DNA from: an uncultured Gammaproteobacteria bacterium
Lineage (GTDB): Bacteria; Pseudomonadota; Gammaproteobacteria; Arenicellales; JAANXG01
Length of the DNA stretch: 64,000 nucleotides
Assembly (NCBI GenBank): GCA_947258975.1
Contig: CAMYKK010000012.1
Coordinates: 1 to 64,000 of the forward strand
Reading direction: 5' to 3'
Shown piece by piece: positions 56,396 through 64,000 of this stretch; position 1 is the first letter of the stretch, and each line of letters begins with the position of its first letter. Both the position numbers and the translations under genes were made by a program. The notes under the pieces are model-generated. The model made no database searches, had not been told where the DNA came from, and worked only from the letters and a program-made list of their open reading frames with translations.

Positions 56396-56425
56396 GACGT
56401 CACCAGCTTGTTAACGTGTGACGTC
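56396..56425 (-). terminator. Inverted repeat after rpoH
   Basis: GACGTCAC (56396-56403) and GTGACGTC (56418-56425) are an exact 8-bp inverted repeat around a 14-base loop, 25 bases beyond the rpoH stop. The second arm is itself part of a palindrome. It may end the ftsYEX-rpoH transcript. Confidence 0.45.
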
Positions 56426-56449
56426 ACTCCACCCTGGGTTGAAGGCGTC

Positions 56450-57301
56450 TTACGCGGTTAGCTGATCCTTCATGGTGTTCAGTGCGCGCTTCTCTATCTG
56501 CCGGATGCGTTCCGCGGACACACCGTACTCCGCCGCGAGTTCATGTAGAGTAGACTTTGAATCTTGTAACCAGCGGCGCCGGACGATGGCACGGCTGCGC
56601 TCATCCAGTTTGTCTAACGACGACTCGAGCTGCTCCCGGCGTTCCACCTCACTATCGGCCGCGCTTGCCAGGCGCTCGGGATTGTAACGCATATCCGGCA
56701 GATACCCGGCGGGGGAGATCATAGCGCCGTCCTCGTCACCATCGTCAAAGCCATCGAAGGAGACATCGGAACTGCTCATCCGTGATTCCATCTCCTGCAC
56801 CGTGTCCGTGGGAACATCCAATTGATCGGCAAGCGCTGCCACTTCATCCTGGTTCAACCATCCCAAGTGATTCTTCGACTTACGTAGGTTAAAAAAGAGT
56901 TTTCGCTGCGCCTTGGTGGTGGCGACCTTCACAATGCGCCAATTGCGCAGAACAAAATCGTAGATTTCGGCGCGAATCCAGTGCACGGCAAAAGACACCA
57001 GCCGCACCCTTCGCGCAGGGTCAAAATTCTTGACCGCTTTCATCAAGCCGATATTGCCTTCCTGAACAAGGTCGGCCAGCGGCAGCCCATAGCCGGAGAA
57101 GCCCCGGGCCACGCGCACCACGTAGCGCAGATGTGAAACCACGAGTTCCCGTGCCGCATCCAGATCGCCATCGGTGCGATATCTTATCGCCAACTCACGC
57201 TCGCGTTCACTGCTGAGCATAGGAAACGCGTTCACGGCCTGAACATAGCTTGATAGGCCCTGATTGGTAATATCCAACGGGATTGGCAGGGTTTGGTTCA
57301 T
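56450..57301 (-). CDS. rpoH: RNA polymerase sigma factor RpoH (sigma-32)
   Basis: RpoH directs transcription of heat-shock genes. The 283 residues show region 2 (LVVSHLRYVVRVARGFSGYG, cited as residues 60-80, then DLVQEGNIGLMKAV), the RpoH box LFFNLRKSKNHLG, and region 4 with its helix-turn-helix (TLHELAAEYGVSAERIRQIE). ATG 57301 is chosen because GGAG (57311-57308 on this strand) lies 6 bases upstream; the frame is open to a TTG at 57325. It follows ftsX closely, as is usual, but has its own predicted promoter covered by a CIRCE operator at 57332-57358. Confidence 0.97.
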   Translation of the reverse strand: MNQTLPIPLDITNQGLSSYVQAVNAFPMLSSERERELAIRYRTDGDLDAARELVVSHLRYVVRVARGFSGYGLPLADLVQEGNIGLMKAVKNFDPARRVRLVSFAVHWIRAEIYDFVLRNWRIVKVATTKAQRKLFFNLRKSKNHLGWLNQDEVAALADQLDVPTDTVQEMESRMSSSDVSFDGFDDGDEDGAMISPAGYLPDMRYNPERLASAADSEVERREQLESSLDKLDERSRAIVRRRWLQDSKSTLHELAAEYGVSAERIRQIEKRALNTMKDQLTA

Positions 57302-57328
57302 ACGGGTCTCCAAGTCATTACTCAAGCT

Positions 57329-57358
57329 ATTCTAGCACTCAGTTGATTGGAGTGCTAA
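57329..57358 (-). promoter_or_regulatory. CIRCE operator over the rpoH promoter
   Basis: On the minus strand TTAGCACTC, nine bases (CAATCAACT) and GAGTGCTAG match the HrcA operator CIRCE (TTAGCACTC-N9-GAGTGCTAA) at 17 of 18 positions (57332-57358). The operator overlaps a likely sigma-70 promoter: TTAGCA (57358-57353), an 18-base spacer, TAGAAT (57334-57329). It also overlaps the ftsX stop codon (57355-57357). Transcription would start near 57322, giving a leader of about 20 bases. HrcA binding here should repress rpoH. Confidence 0.85.
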
Positions 57359-58311
57359 CCACGCCCAAAGTTCCTCATTCTTGGTCGTTCCGGGCGCCAG
57401 GCCGGATGCAAGCGGCGCAGATGGCGGCCTACGGACCAGCGTGACGCCAGCCATCCCAAACCCATGCCAATGGCCAACACCAGCAATGATTCCACGGCAC
57501 CGAGTCCTGCCACGCGGAAACCGCTGCCGTACAAATTCGCCAACACCTGTATTGGGGGACGGAGCAAATGAAGGCACAGCGCAATCAGCACAATCGCCAC
57601 ACCGGCGCCAAAGAATCCTTGCAGCATGCCGCTGTACAGGAATGGGCGGCGGATGAACCGGTCGGTGCCGCCAATGAGTTGAATGATCTCGATTTCCTCG
57701 CGGCGATTCAGAATCGCCAAACGGATGGTGTTGGACACGATCAGCAGCACCGCCAATGCCAGCAGCATCGACAGCACGATCAGCGCCCGGCGGGTAAGCG
57801 TCAATATGACATGAAAGCGCTGCACCCATTCCATATCCAGTTGCGCCAGCTCTACGGCCGGCAGAGACTGCAGCTCCAAGACCATTCTCTCCAGGCTCTC
57901 GGGATGTTCATATTCGGGTTCGGGCATGACCACCAACAGGCTTGGAAGCGGATTGGCCGGGAGTGCGTCCAGGGCTTCGCCAAATCCGGACAATTCCTTG
58001 AATTCCAGTAATGCCTGGTCGGCACTGATGACGCGTACGCGATTGACGTCCGCGCGCTTCGCCAGGCGCGTTGCCAGCGTTTGAGCTTGGGCACCGTCGA
58101 TGTTCCCGCGAAGAAACAGCGAAACATGGGTTCCCCCATGCCACTCATCGCTGACTCGTTCCGCATTGGCCACCAGCAGGTACAGCAGCCCCGGTAAAGC
58201 CAGGGTGATCCCGATCACGCCAACCGACATGACTGTGGAGCCGGGCATACGGGCCAACTGCCCCAGGCTCGCCACCAGCACCTGGATATGCCGGAGCAAG
58301 TACGCCTTCAT
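57355..58311 (-). CDS. ftsX: Cell division protein FtsX
   Basis: FtsX is the membrane subunit of FtsEX, which activates septal peptidoglycan hydrolases. The 318 residues have four helices (near 24-46, 170-195, 220-243 and 270-292), a periplasmic loop between the first two with GGTHVSLFLRG and LPSLLVVMPEPEY, and the EEIEIIQLIGGTDRFIRRPFL segment that contacts FtsE, seen here as EIIQLIGGT. Its ATG overlaps the ftsE stop. Its TAG lies inside the rpoH CIRCE operator. Confidence 0.96.
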   Translation of the reverse strand: MKAYLLRHIQVLVASLGQLARMPGSTVMSVGVIGITLALPGLLYLLVANAERVSDEWHGGTHVSLFLRGNIDGAQAQTLATRLAKRADVNRVRVISADQALLEFKELSGFGEALDALPANPLPSLLVVMPEPEYEHPESLERMVLELQSLPAVELAQLDMEWVQRFHVILTLTRRALIVLSMLLALAVLLIVSNTIRLAILNRREEIEIIQLIGGTDRFIRRPFLYSGMLQGFFGAGVAIVLIALCLHLLRPPIQVLANLYGSGFRVAGLGAVESLLVLAIGMGLGWLASRWSVGRHLRRLHPAWRPERPRMRNFGRG

Positions 58312-58979
58312 CAGGCGGGTGCTCCATCTTGAACCAGCCGGCCATCCATCAACTCTAGCACCGGCTTGTTCAACCTGCGGATATGACGGCGTTCATGGGT
58401 AGCGATGATAACTGTGACGCCGTACTGATTGAATTGATGGAACAAATCCATGATTTCGTCGGAGAGCTGTGCATCGAGGTTACCCGTGGGCTCGTCGGCA
58501 AGTAACAATGGCGGACGATTAACCACCGCGCGTGCGATGCCGACGCGCTGTTGCTCGCCGCCTGATAGGGTAATGGGGGACAGCCGCTCCTTGCCCAACA
58601 GGCCGACTTTGTCCAACGCCGCGCGCACTCGCCGGCCGGTTTCCCGGTGACCGACACCAGACACCACCAGTGGTAATGCCACGTTGTCGAATACCGTGCG
58701 GTCATGCAGCAACTTATGATCTTGAAAGATGACGCCGACCTCGCGGCGGAAATAAGGAATTTGCCGGCGCGGCAATTTAACCAGGTTTTTGCTGTTAACG
58801 ACGATCTGCCCGTTGGTGCTGCGTTCAACCAGGGTGATGAGCTTGAGCAGTGTGCTTTTGCCGGCACCGGAATGTCCCACCAAGAATGTCATCGTTTCCC
58901 TTTCGAGCGAAAAGCTGATTCGCTTTAACGCTTCGTATCCGTTGGGGTAACGTTTGGAGACCTGACTGAAGCGAATCAT
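58311..58979 (-). CDS. ftsE: Cell division ATP-binding protein FtsE
   Basis: FtsE is the ATPase of FtsEX. The 222 residues show Walker [10 protein letters not shown] (about 35-43), Q-loop FQDHKLL, signature [14 protein letters not shown], Walker [13 protein letters not shown] and the switch ATHERRH. It begins 3 bases after the ftsY stop and overlaps ftsX by one base, the standard ftsY-ftsE-ftsX arrangement. Confidence 0.97.
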   Translation of the reverse strand: MIRFSQVSKRYPNGYEALKRISFSLERETMTFLVGHSGAGKSTLLKLITLVERSTNGQIVVNSKNLVKLPRRQIPYFRREVGVIFQDHKLLHDRTVFDNVALPLVVSGVGHRETGRRVRAALDKVGLLGKERLSPITLSGGEQQRVGIARAVVNRPPLLLADEPTGNLDAQLSDEIMDLFHQFNQYGVTVIIATHERRHIRRLNKPVLELMDGRLVQDGAPA

Positions 58980-58982
58980 CCG

Positions 58983-59972
58983 TTAGTTGGATTGGTCTAG
59001 CGATCCCGGGTCCGGCAACAGCGCGTCGATGAACTGGGCCACATTGAACGGCCGCAAATCGTCCGCATCTTCGCCCACACCAATGAATCGAACCGGAATT
59101 GCAAATTTGTCAGCAATCGCCAATAGAATACCCCCCTTGGCCGTTCCATCCAGCTTGGTAAGACAAAGACTGTCGACGTCCACGGCTTGATTGAAATGTT
59201 CAAGTTGAGATAATGCGTTTTGGCCGGTGCCAGCGTCCAAGATTTGTACAACCTCGTGCGGTGCGTGGGCATCAAGATTCGTCAATACCCGCTTTATCTT
59301 TTTTAATTGATTCATCAGATCGATCTGGGTGTGCTGTCTACCGGCGGTATCGATAATCAGCACGTCTATTGATCTGGACTGAGCGGAGACCAGGGCGTCA
59401 TGAGCCACCGCCGCAGCGTCTGCACCTTGACCCTGTGATATCACGGGAACCTGCAGGCGGTCTCCCCAGCGGGTGAGCTGTTCCACTGCAGCGGCTCGAT
59501 AGGTGTCGGCAGCAGCTAACATTACCGTTCGGTTCTGTTTCAGCAACCAGTTGGCAATTTTGGCAATGGTGGTGGTCTTGCCAACGCCATTCACGCCGAC
59601 AACCAACATGACGTATGGACGGGCATCGATCTGCAGTGATTTGGCGCAAGGTTTCAGGATCACCTCCATCTCATCGTGCATGGCGGATAGAAGCTCGCCA
59701 GCACTTCTCAGATCAAATTTTTGCGTGACTTCACGTATGTGATCGATGATCTTGGCGCTGGGACCGACACCCAGGTCGGCGCTGATCAGCAGATCTTCCA
59801 GATCTTCGAGCAAGGTAGGATCTAGCTCTTTTGAGCCTCGAAATAGCCCCGATAATCCACGCGCCAGTGCATTGCGCGACTTTGATAGACGGTCACGAAG
59901 TTTATTTGACCCCGATTCGGAACTCTTGGGCTCATTCCCGGTCTTTTTGGTGTTGCGAAGTAGCGATGGCAT
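58983..59972 (-). CDS. ftsY: Signal recognition particle receptor FtsY
   Basis: FtsY docks ribosome-SRP complexes at the inner membrane. The 329 residues have a short basic/acidic A domain, an N domain (DLLISADLGVGPSAKI) and the GTPase G domain with GVNGVGKTTTIAKIA, AADTYRAAAVEQL, IDTAGR and TKLDGTAKGG motifs. The A domain is much shorter than in E. coli. ATG 59972 (MPSLLRNTKKTG) is used; the frame extends to 60017. It diverges from the M16 peptidase genes. Confidence 0.96.
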   Translation of the reverse strand: MPSLLRNTKKTGNEPKSSESGSNKLRDRLSKSRNALARGLSGLFRGSKELDPTLLEDLEDLLISADLGVGPSAKIIDHIREVTQKFDLRSAGELLSAMHDEMEVILKPCAKSLQIDARPYVMLVVGVNGVGKTTTIAKIANWLLKQNRTVMLAAADTYRAAAVEQLTRWGDRLQVPVISQGQGADAAAVAHDALVSAQSRSIDVLIIDTAGRQHTQIDLMNQLKKIKRVLTNLDAHAPHEVVQILDAGTGQNALSQLEHFNQAVDVDSLCLTKLDGTAKGGILLAIADKFAIPVRFIGVGEDADDLRPFNVAQFIDALLPDPGSLDQSN

Positions 59973-60129
59973 GTGAGGTTGGTGCTTGCAAACGTCGACA
60001 GCACCATATCGTATCATGCCCTTGGAAAAACGGGAGCGTATCGCGCTTCGTTACCATCTGTTAAGAGTCATTCCGACCCAACCGGCACACTGTTAACATT
60101 ATCCGCAGGTTTTCGGAGATTAAAGTAAT

Positions 60130-61500
60130 ATGTACATCGCACTTTCGCGACTAGTGGTCCCATTCCTGACAGCTGCCATTATCGGTGGTTGTGGATCGAT
60201 TCCCATGAACCCGCGCAATTCGGAGCAAGTCCACGAAAGAATCCTTGCAAACGGTATCAAGGTGATCGTCAAGGTGGATCGAAGAGCACCGATCGTTGTG
60301 TCACAGGTCTGGTACAAAGTGGGTGGTAGTTACGAGCCGCGTGGAATCACGGGAGTTTCCCACGTACTGGAACATATGATGTTCAAGGGAACCGACCAGC
60401 TTGGGCCCAACGAATTCTCCCGCGTTATCGCTGCTAACGGTGGGCGAGAAAATGCATTTACGGGCCGAGACTACACCGCCTATTTCCAAAGACTTGAAAA
60501 ATCTCGGCTGCCGATCAGCTTTGAACTCGAGTCAGATCGTATGCAGAATCTCAATTTCAATGTCGACGAGTTCAAAAAAGAGGTCGCGGTGGTGAAAGAA
60601 GAACGCCGCTTGCGGACCGACGATCGTCCCGAGGCTCTCGTGTACGAAAAATTCATGGCCACGGCGTTTCGGTCCAGCAATTATCGCAATCCAATTATTG
60701 GATGGCCGCAGGACCTGGAGGCCATGCGTGTGCCGGACCTGGAGAGCTGGTATCGGCGATTTTACGCCCCCAATAATGCAACTGTGGTGGTGGCGGGTGA
60801 CGTGGAGCCCGCAGAGGTCTTTGCACTAGCGAAAAAATATTTCGGCAAGATACCGCGACGCAGCCAGGAACCGATCGCCGGCATCCCGGAGCCACCGCAA
60901 ACTGAGCCGCGCAGACTTTTGGTCAAGCTGCCTGCGACGGTACCGTACTTGCTGATTGGCTTTCATGCGCCGGCCATACGTGCCGAACAGCCCGATGATT
61001 GGGAGCCTTATGCGTTAGATATCCTTGCGAACGTATTGGATGGCGGCAAGAGTGCGCGACTGCCGACACGTTTGGTGCGTGAGCAACGCATCGCGTCTTC
61101 TGTGGGCGTTGCTTACGATCCCGTGTCCCGATTGCCGACGTTGTTCGTGATCAACGGCAATCCCGCCATCGGCAAGACTAGTGAAGAACTCGAGACGGCG
61201 ATACAGGGGGAAATTGAGCGCCTTCAATCAGAGCTTGTGTCGCAAGAGGAGTTGGATAAGGTCAAGGCACAGATCGTTGCCAACAACATTTTTGGTCGGG
61301 ATTCGGTGTTTTATCAGGCTATGAAAGTAGGAGAGCTCGAAACCGTCGGGCTGGACTGGCGGTTGGAGTCACGGATGGTGGAGCGGCTGCGCGCAGTTAC
61401 CGCGGAGCAAGTGCGAACGGTAGCCCGCAAGTATCTCCGTCCCAACCATATGACGGTCGCAGTGCTCGCGCCGCAACCGCTCGACAACCGGGGTGGTTGA
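60130..61500 (+). CDS. M16 zinc peptidase, catalytic member of a pair
   Basis: This 456-residue protein has an N-terminal signal with a lipobox-like IIGGCGSI (Cys near 21), so it may be a lipoprotein, followed by the two M16 lobes. The inverted zinc motif HVLEH is at 78-82 (His78, Glu81, His82) and the third ligand Glu158 is at the expected distance (VVKEERRLR). It likely degrades peptides in the periplasm. It is 3 bases before its partner gene and they probably form a heterodimer. Confidence 0.92.
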   Translation: MYIALSRLVVPFLTAAIIGGCGSIPMNPRNSEQVHERILANGIKVIVKVDRRAPIVVSQVWYKVGGSYEPRGITGVSHVLEHMMFKGTDQLGPNEFSRVIAANGGRENAFTGRDYTAYFQRLEKSRLPISFELESDRMQNLNFNVDEFKKEVAVVKEERRLRTDDRPEALVYEKFMATAFRSSNYRNPIIGWPQDLEAMRVPDLESWYRRFYAPNNATVVVAGDVEPAEVFALAKKYFGKIPRRSQEPIAGIPEPPQTEPRRLLVKLPATVPYLLIGFHAPAIRAEQPDDWEPYALDILANVLDGGKSARLPTRLVREQRIASSVGVAYDPVSRLPTLFVINGNPAIGKTSEELETAIQGEIERLQSELVSQEELDKVKAQIVANNIFGRDSVFYQAMKVGELETVGLDWRLESRMVERLRAVTAEQVRTVARKYLRPNHMTVAVLAPQPLDNRGG

Positions 61501-61503
61501 CGC

Positions 61504-62811
61504 ATGTTAGTCAGATTCAGCTTGTTGTTGTGCGGCCTGTGCTTCAGTACCGGCGCCTTGGCGGTGCCGGACATCCAGCACTGGGTCACAAAAAATGGCG
61601 CCCGGGTCTATTTCGTGGCGACCCATGAATTACCGATGGTGTCGATATCGCTGGCCTTTGATGCGGGCAGTGCTCGCGACCCCGACGATAAATTGGGATT
61701 GGCTCATCTCGCCAATATTTTGATGGAGGAGGGAGCGGGGGGGCGGTCCGGCGAACAAATTTCCGCAGGTATGGAATCCATTGGCGCCCAATTTCATAGC
61801 GACAATGGCCGTGACATGTCGGTATTTGGTTTGCTTACGCTCACCGAATCCAATGTGCTCTCAACTGCGGTGACTATTTTTGCCGACGTACTGGCCAGCC
61901 CGCATTTTCCCGACGCTGCATTGGATCGCGAGCGCGAAAGATTGCTGGTGGCGCTGGAGCATGAAAAGCAGTCGCCTAGCGCGTTGGTCAAGCGCGCCTT
62001 CTACAAGAATTTGTTCGGTGCCCATCCTTACTCCAATCCGCCAACAGGCGAAGAAGATGGAATCAAGGTCATTGGTCGGCAGGACCTGATCGATTTTCAC
62101 CGCCAATATTTCGTGGCCGCCAATGGGGTTGTGGCGATGGTCGGTGACCTAAGTCGTCGACAAGCGGAACACATTGCGCAACAACTCGTTGCGCGCCTGC
62201 CGGCGGGGATGGCTGCGCCGCGGATTTCCAGTGTGCCGCCGCTTACCGCCGCCCACACAAGGGTGATCGAGTTTCCTTCTCAACAAAGTCACCTGCTCAT
62301 GGGGCAACCGGGTGTATCGCGAGGGGATCCCGAATACTTTCCACTCTATGTGGGTAATCATATACTTGGCGGTAACGGTCTGATCTCGCGGCTCGCGGTG
62401 GAAATACGAGAGAAGCGCGGACTCGCCTACAGCGCATACAGTTACTTTCTCCCCATGCGCGAGCGCGGTCCGTTTGCCATCGGTTTACAGACACGAAACG
62501 ACCAGCGTCAAGTAGCAGAAGATATTGCGACGGATACCTTAACTCGTTTTGTAAAACAGGGGCCGACCGACGATGAGATCGAAGCCGCGAAGAGAAACAT
62601 TACCGGCGGTTTTCCGCTGCGCATCGATAGCAACAAGAAGATCGCGGACAATCTGATGCAAATTGGTTTCTACAAGCTGCCCCTCAATTACCTGCACGAG
62701 TATGCAGCGAAAATCCAGGCGGTGACGAGGGAAGGTGTGCTCGACGCTTTCCGCCGCCGCGTCGATCCGGCGCGCCTTGTCCGAGTCATTGTGGGTGGGA
62801 AGAGCGGCTGA
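61504..62811 (+). CDS. M16 peptidase-like protein, non-catalytic partner
   Basis: This 435-residue protein has a signal peptide (FSLLLCGLCFSTGALA) and two M16 lobes but no zinc motif: the expected HxxEH site reads HLANILMEEG. It keeps the C-lobe substrate-binding segment with the Arg-Tyr pattern (EKRGLAYSAYSYF). Such inactive partners complete the chamber of the zinc-bearing member, here the gene 3 bases upstream. The pair lying beside rsmD and ftsY is a known gammaproteobacterial arrangement. Confidence 0.92.
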   Translation: MLVRFSLLLCGLCFSTGALAVPDIQHWVTKNGARVYFVATHELPMVSISLAFDAGSARDPDDKLGLAHLANILMEEGAGGRSGEQISAGMESIGAQFHSDNGRDMSVFGLLTLTESNVLSTAVTIFADVLASPHFPDAALDRERERLLVALEHEKQSPSALVKRAFYKNLFGAHPYSNPPTGEEDGIKVIGRQDLIDFHRQYFVAANGVVAMVGDLSRRQAEHIAQQLVARLPAGMAAPRISSVPPLTAAHTRVIEFPSQQSHLLMGQPGVSRGDPEYFPLYVGNHILGGNGLISRLAVEIREKRGLAYSAYSYFLPMRERGPFAIGLQTRNDQRQVAEDIATDTLTRFVKQGPTDDEIEAAKRNITGGFPLRIDSNKKIADNLMQIGFYKLPLNYLHEYAAKIQAVTREGVLDAFRRRVDPARLVRVIVGGKSG

Positions 62812-62815
62812 CGCA

Positions 62816-63388
62816 TTGCCCAATCGGGTGCGCGTCATCGCCGGGCGTTGGCGCGGGCGACGCATTCATTTCCCTGAGCTGCAGGCTGTTCGGCCTACCC
62901 CTGATCGCGTGCGGGAGACTGCGTTCAACTGGTTGCAGGCCGAGATCGCGGGCGCATGTTGTCTCGACTTGTTTGCCGGCACCGGTATTTGGGGCTTCGA
63001 GGCTCTGTCTCGTGGTGCCGAGTCGGTGATCTGTGTCGAACACGATACGTCAGCGATCGCCGCCATTCGACGCAATGCGGCCATCCTAGGTGCCGGAGGC
63101 CTGGAGATTGTTCATGACGATGCGATCGCATTTTTGAGCCACGCACGGCTGCAATCGATCGATATCGCGTTTCTCGATCCTCCCTACGACGCGCAGATTA
63201 TCAAGCAGGTGTGCCAAGTACTCGATCAGCGCGCGTGGTTGGCCTCGCGCGCGTTGATCTATATCGAAAGACGAGCCAAAGATCCGGTAGTGCCCGTGCC
63301 TGGACACTGGCAATGCCTGCGCTCCAAACGGGCGGGGCGGGTGGATTACCGCCTCTACCGGAAGACGATAAGCCACGACCAACGTTGA
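62816..63388 (+). CDS. rsmD: 16S rRNA (guanine-966-N2)-methyltransferase RsmD
   Basis: RsmD methylates G966 of 16S rRNA. The 190-residue form starts RVRVIAGRWRGRRIHFP after TTG-Pro-Asn and has the PTPDRVRETAFNWL block, the SAM-binding LDLFAGTGIWGFEALSRG and the catalytic FLDPPYD (N4/N2-type DPPY). TTG 62816 is chosen because family members begin just before the RVRIIxG strand; GTG 62795 and upstream starts in the same frame would overlap the M16 gene. It precedes coaD, its usual neighbour. Confidence 0.9.
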   Translation: MPNRVRVIAGRWRGRRIHFPELQAVRPTPDRVRETAFNWLQAEIAGACCLDLFAGTGIWGFEALSRGAESVICVEHDTSAIAAIRRNAAILGAGGLEIVHDDAIAFLSHARLQSIDIAFLDPPYDAQIIKQVCQVLDQRAWLASRALIYIERRAKDPVVPVPGHWQCLRSKRAGRVDYRLYRKTISHDQR

Positions 63389-63429
63389 CGCGGCTTTGGT
63401 GCAACAAGTAGCCTGTGGGGATCCTAGCC

Positions 63430-63523
63430 CTGCCCTTTACCCATCACTTACAACTGGACCATGTCATCCATCGTTAAGCAACGCGAATCCCAGGCACATA
63501 ATTTACTTACGGGTAAAGGGCAG
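63430..63523. repeat. 13-bp inverted repeat between rsmD and coaD
   Basis: CTGCCCTTTACCC (63430-63442) and GGGTAAAGGGCAG (63511-63523) are exact inverted copies 68 bases apart. They lie in the 285-base gap 63389-63673, which holds no other supported gene. The copies could fold into one long hairpin, or be the ends of a small element. Confidence 0.65.
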
Positions 63524-63655
63524 AGCCAGCCCGTATCTTGAACCAAGATTAGGAGCATCTCGGGGACCGAGTATTTCCCCGGACGTTGATCGAATTGCTT
63601 ATGCCAAACAAAATGGTAGCGCTTTTTCACCGCCTTGCTGCAAGATGCGGCTTAA

Positions 63656-64000
<345 letters not shown>

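Overview
This 64 kb window is ordinary chromosomal DNA from a gammaproteobacterium. The evidence is its gene order: ponA facing pilMNOPQ-aroK-aroB followed by gltB-gltD-hemE; topA-smg-dprA-LysM facing def-fmt-rsmB-DUF4390-ntrYX-trkAH; and ftsY-ftsE-ftsX-rpoH near rsmD-coaD. These blocks are familiar from Pseudomonas-like and Chromatiales-like genomes. No rRNA, tRNA, CRISPR array, intact insertion sequence, prophage or defence island could be recognised. The genus cannot be named from the sequence alone.

Layout. 1-7 kb: a non-coding stretch, a small conserved protein, a DUF3179 secreted protein, lon, a small membrane protein, a membrane-anchored glutaredoxin-like protein, a LOG-family protein and a CBS-pair protein. 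7-20 kb (minus strand): gltB and gltD (glutamate synthase), pyrF, hemE and putA, preceded by aroK-aroB. 20-26 kb (minus): pilMNOPQ, the type IV pilus alignment and secretin operon, divergent from mrcA/ponA. 28-34.5 kb: an unknown protein converging on topA, then smg, dprA and a LysM protein. 34.7-44.6 kb (plus): def, fmt, rsmB, DUF4390, an NtrY/NtrX-type two-component pair, trkA and trkH. 44.8-49.5 kb: an RND/MMPL transporter, a class II aldolase and two glycosyltransferases of the kind found in arsenosugar loci. 49.6-54 kb: argG, a 31-residue membrane peptide, a PuuD-like membrane protein, argD and argF. 54-56.4 kb: an orphan ABC ATPase, an unknown secreted protein and a stand-alone WYL-like protein. 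56.4-60 kb (minus): ftsY, ftsE, ftsX and rpoH. 60-64 kb (plus): a pair of M16 peptidases, rsmD and the start of coaD.

Most genes are housekeeping: nitrogen assimilation, arginine, aromatic, haem and pyrimidine synthesis, translation start and end processing, DNA topology, cell division, potassium uptake and pilus assembly. The strongest regulatory observation links two distant loci. A near-perfect CIRCE operator (HrcA site) sits over the predicted rpoH promoter and over the ftsX stop codon. A sigma-32-like promoter precedes lon. Together they suggest a cascade in which HrcA controls sigma-32 and sigma-32 drives lon. I found no convincing wholly new system. Other points worth a look are a dispersed 20-bp repeat in three intergenic regions with a 13-bp partial fourth match, an atypical CX3C glutaredoxin-like protein, a hairpin directly abutting the argD start, a 13-bp inverted repeat before coaD, and an NtrX without the GAFTGA loop.
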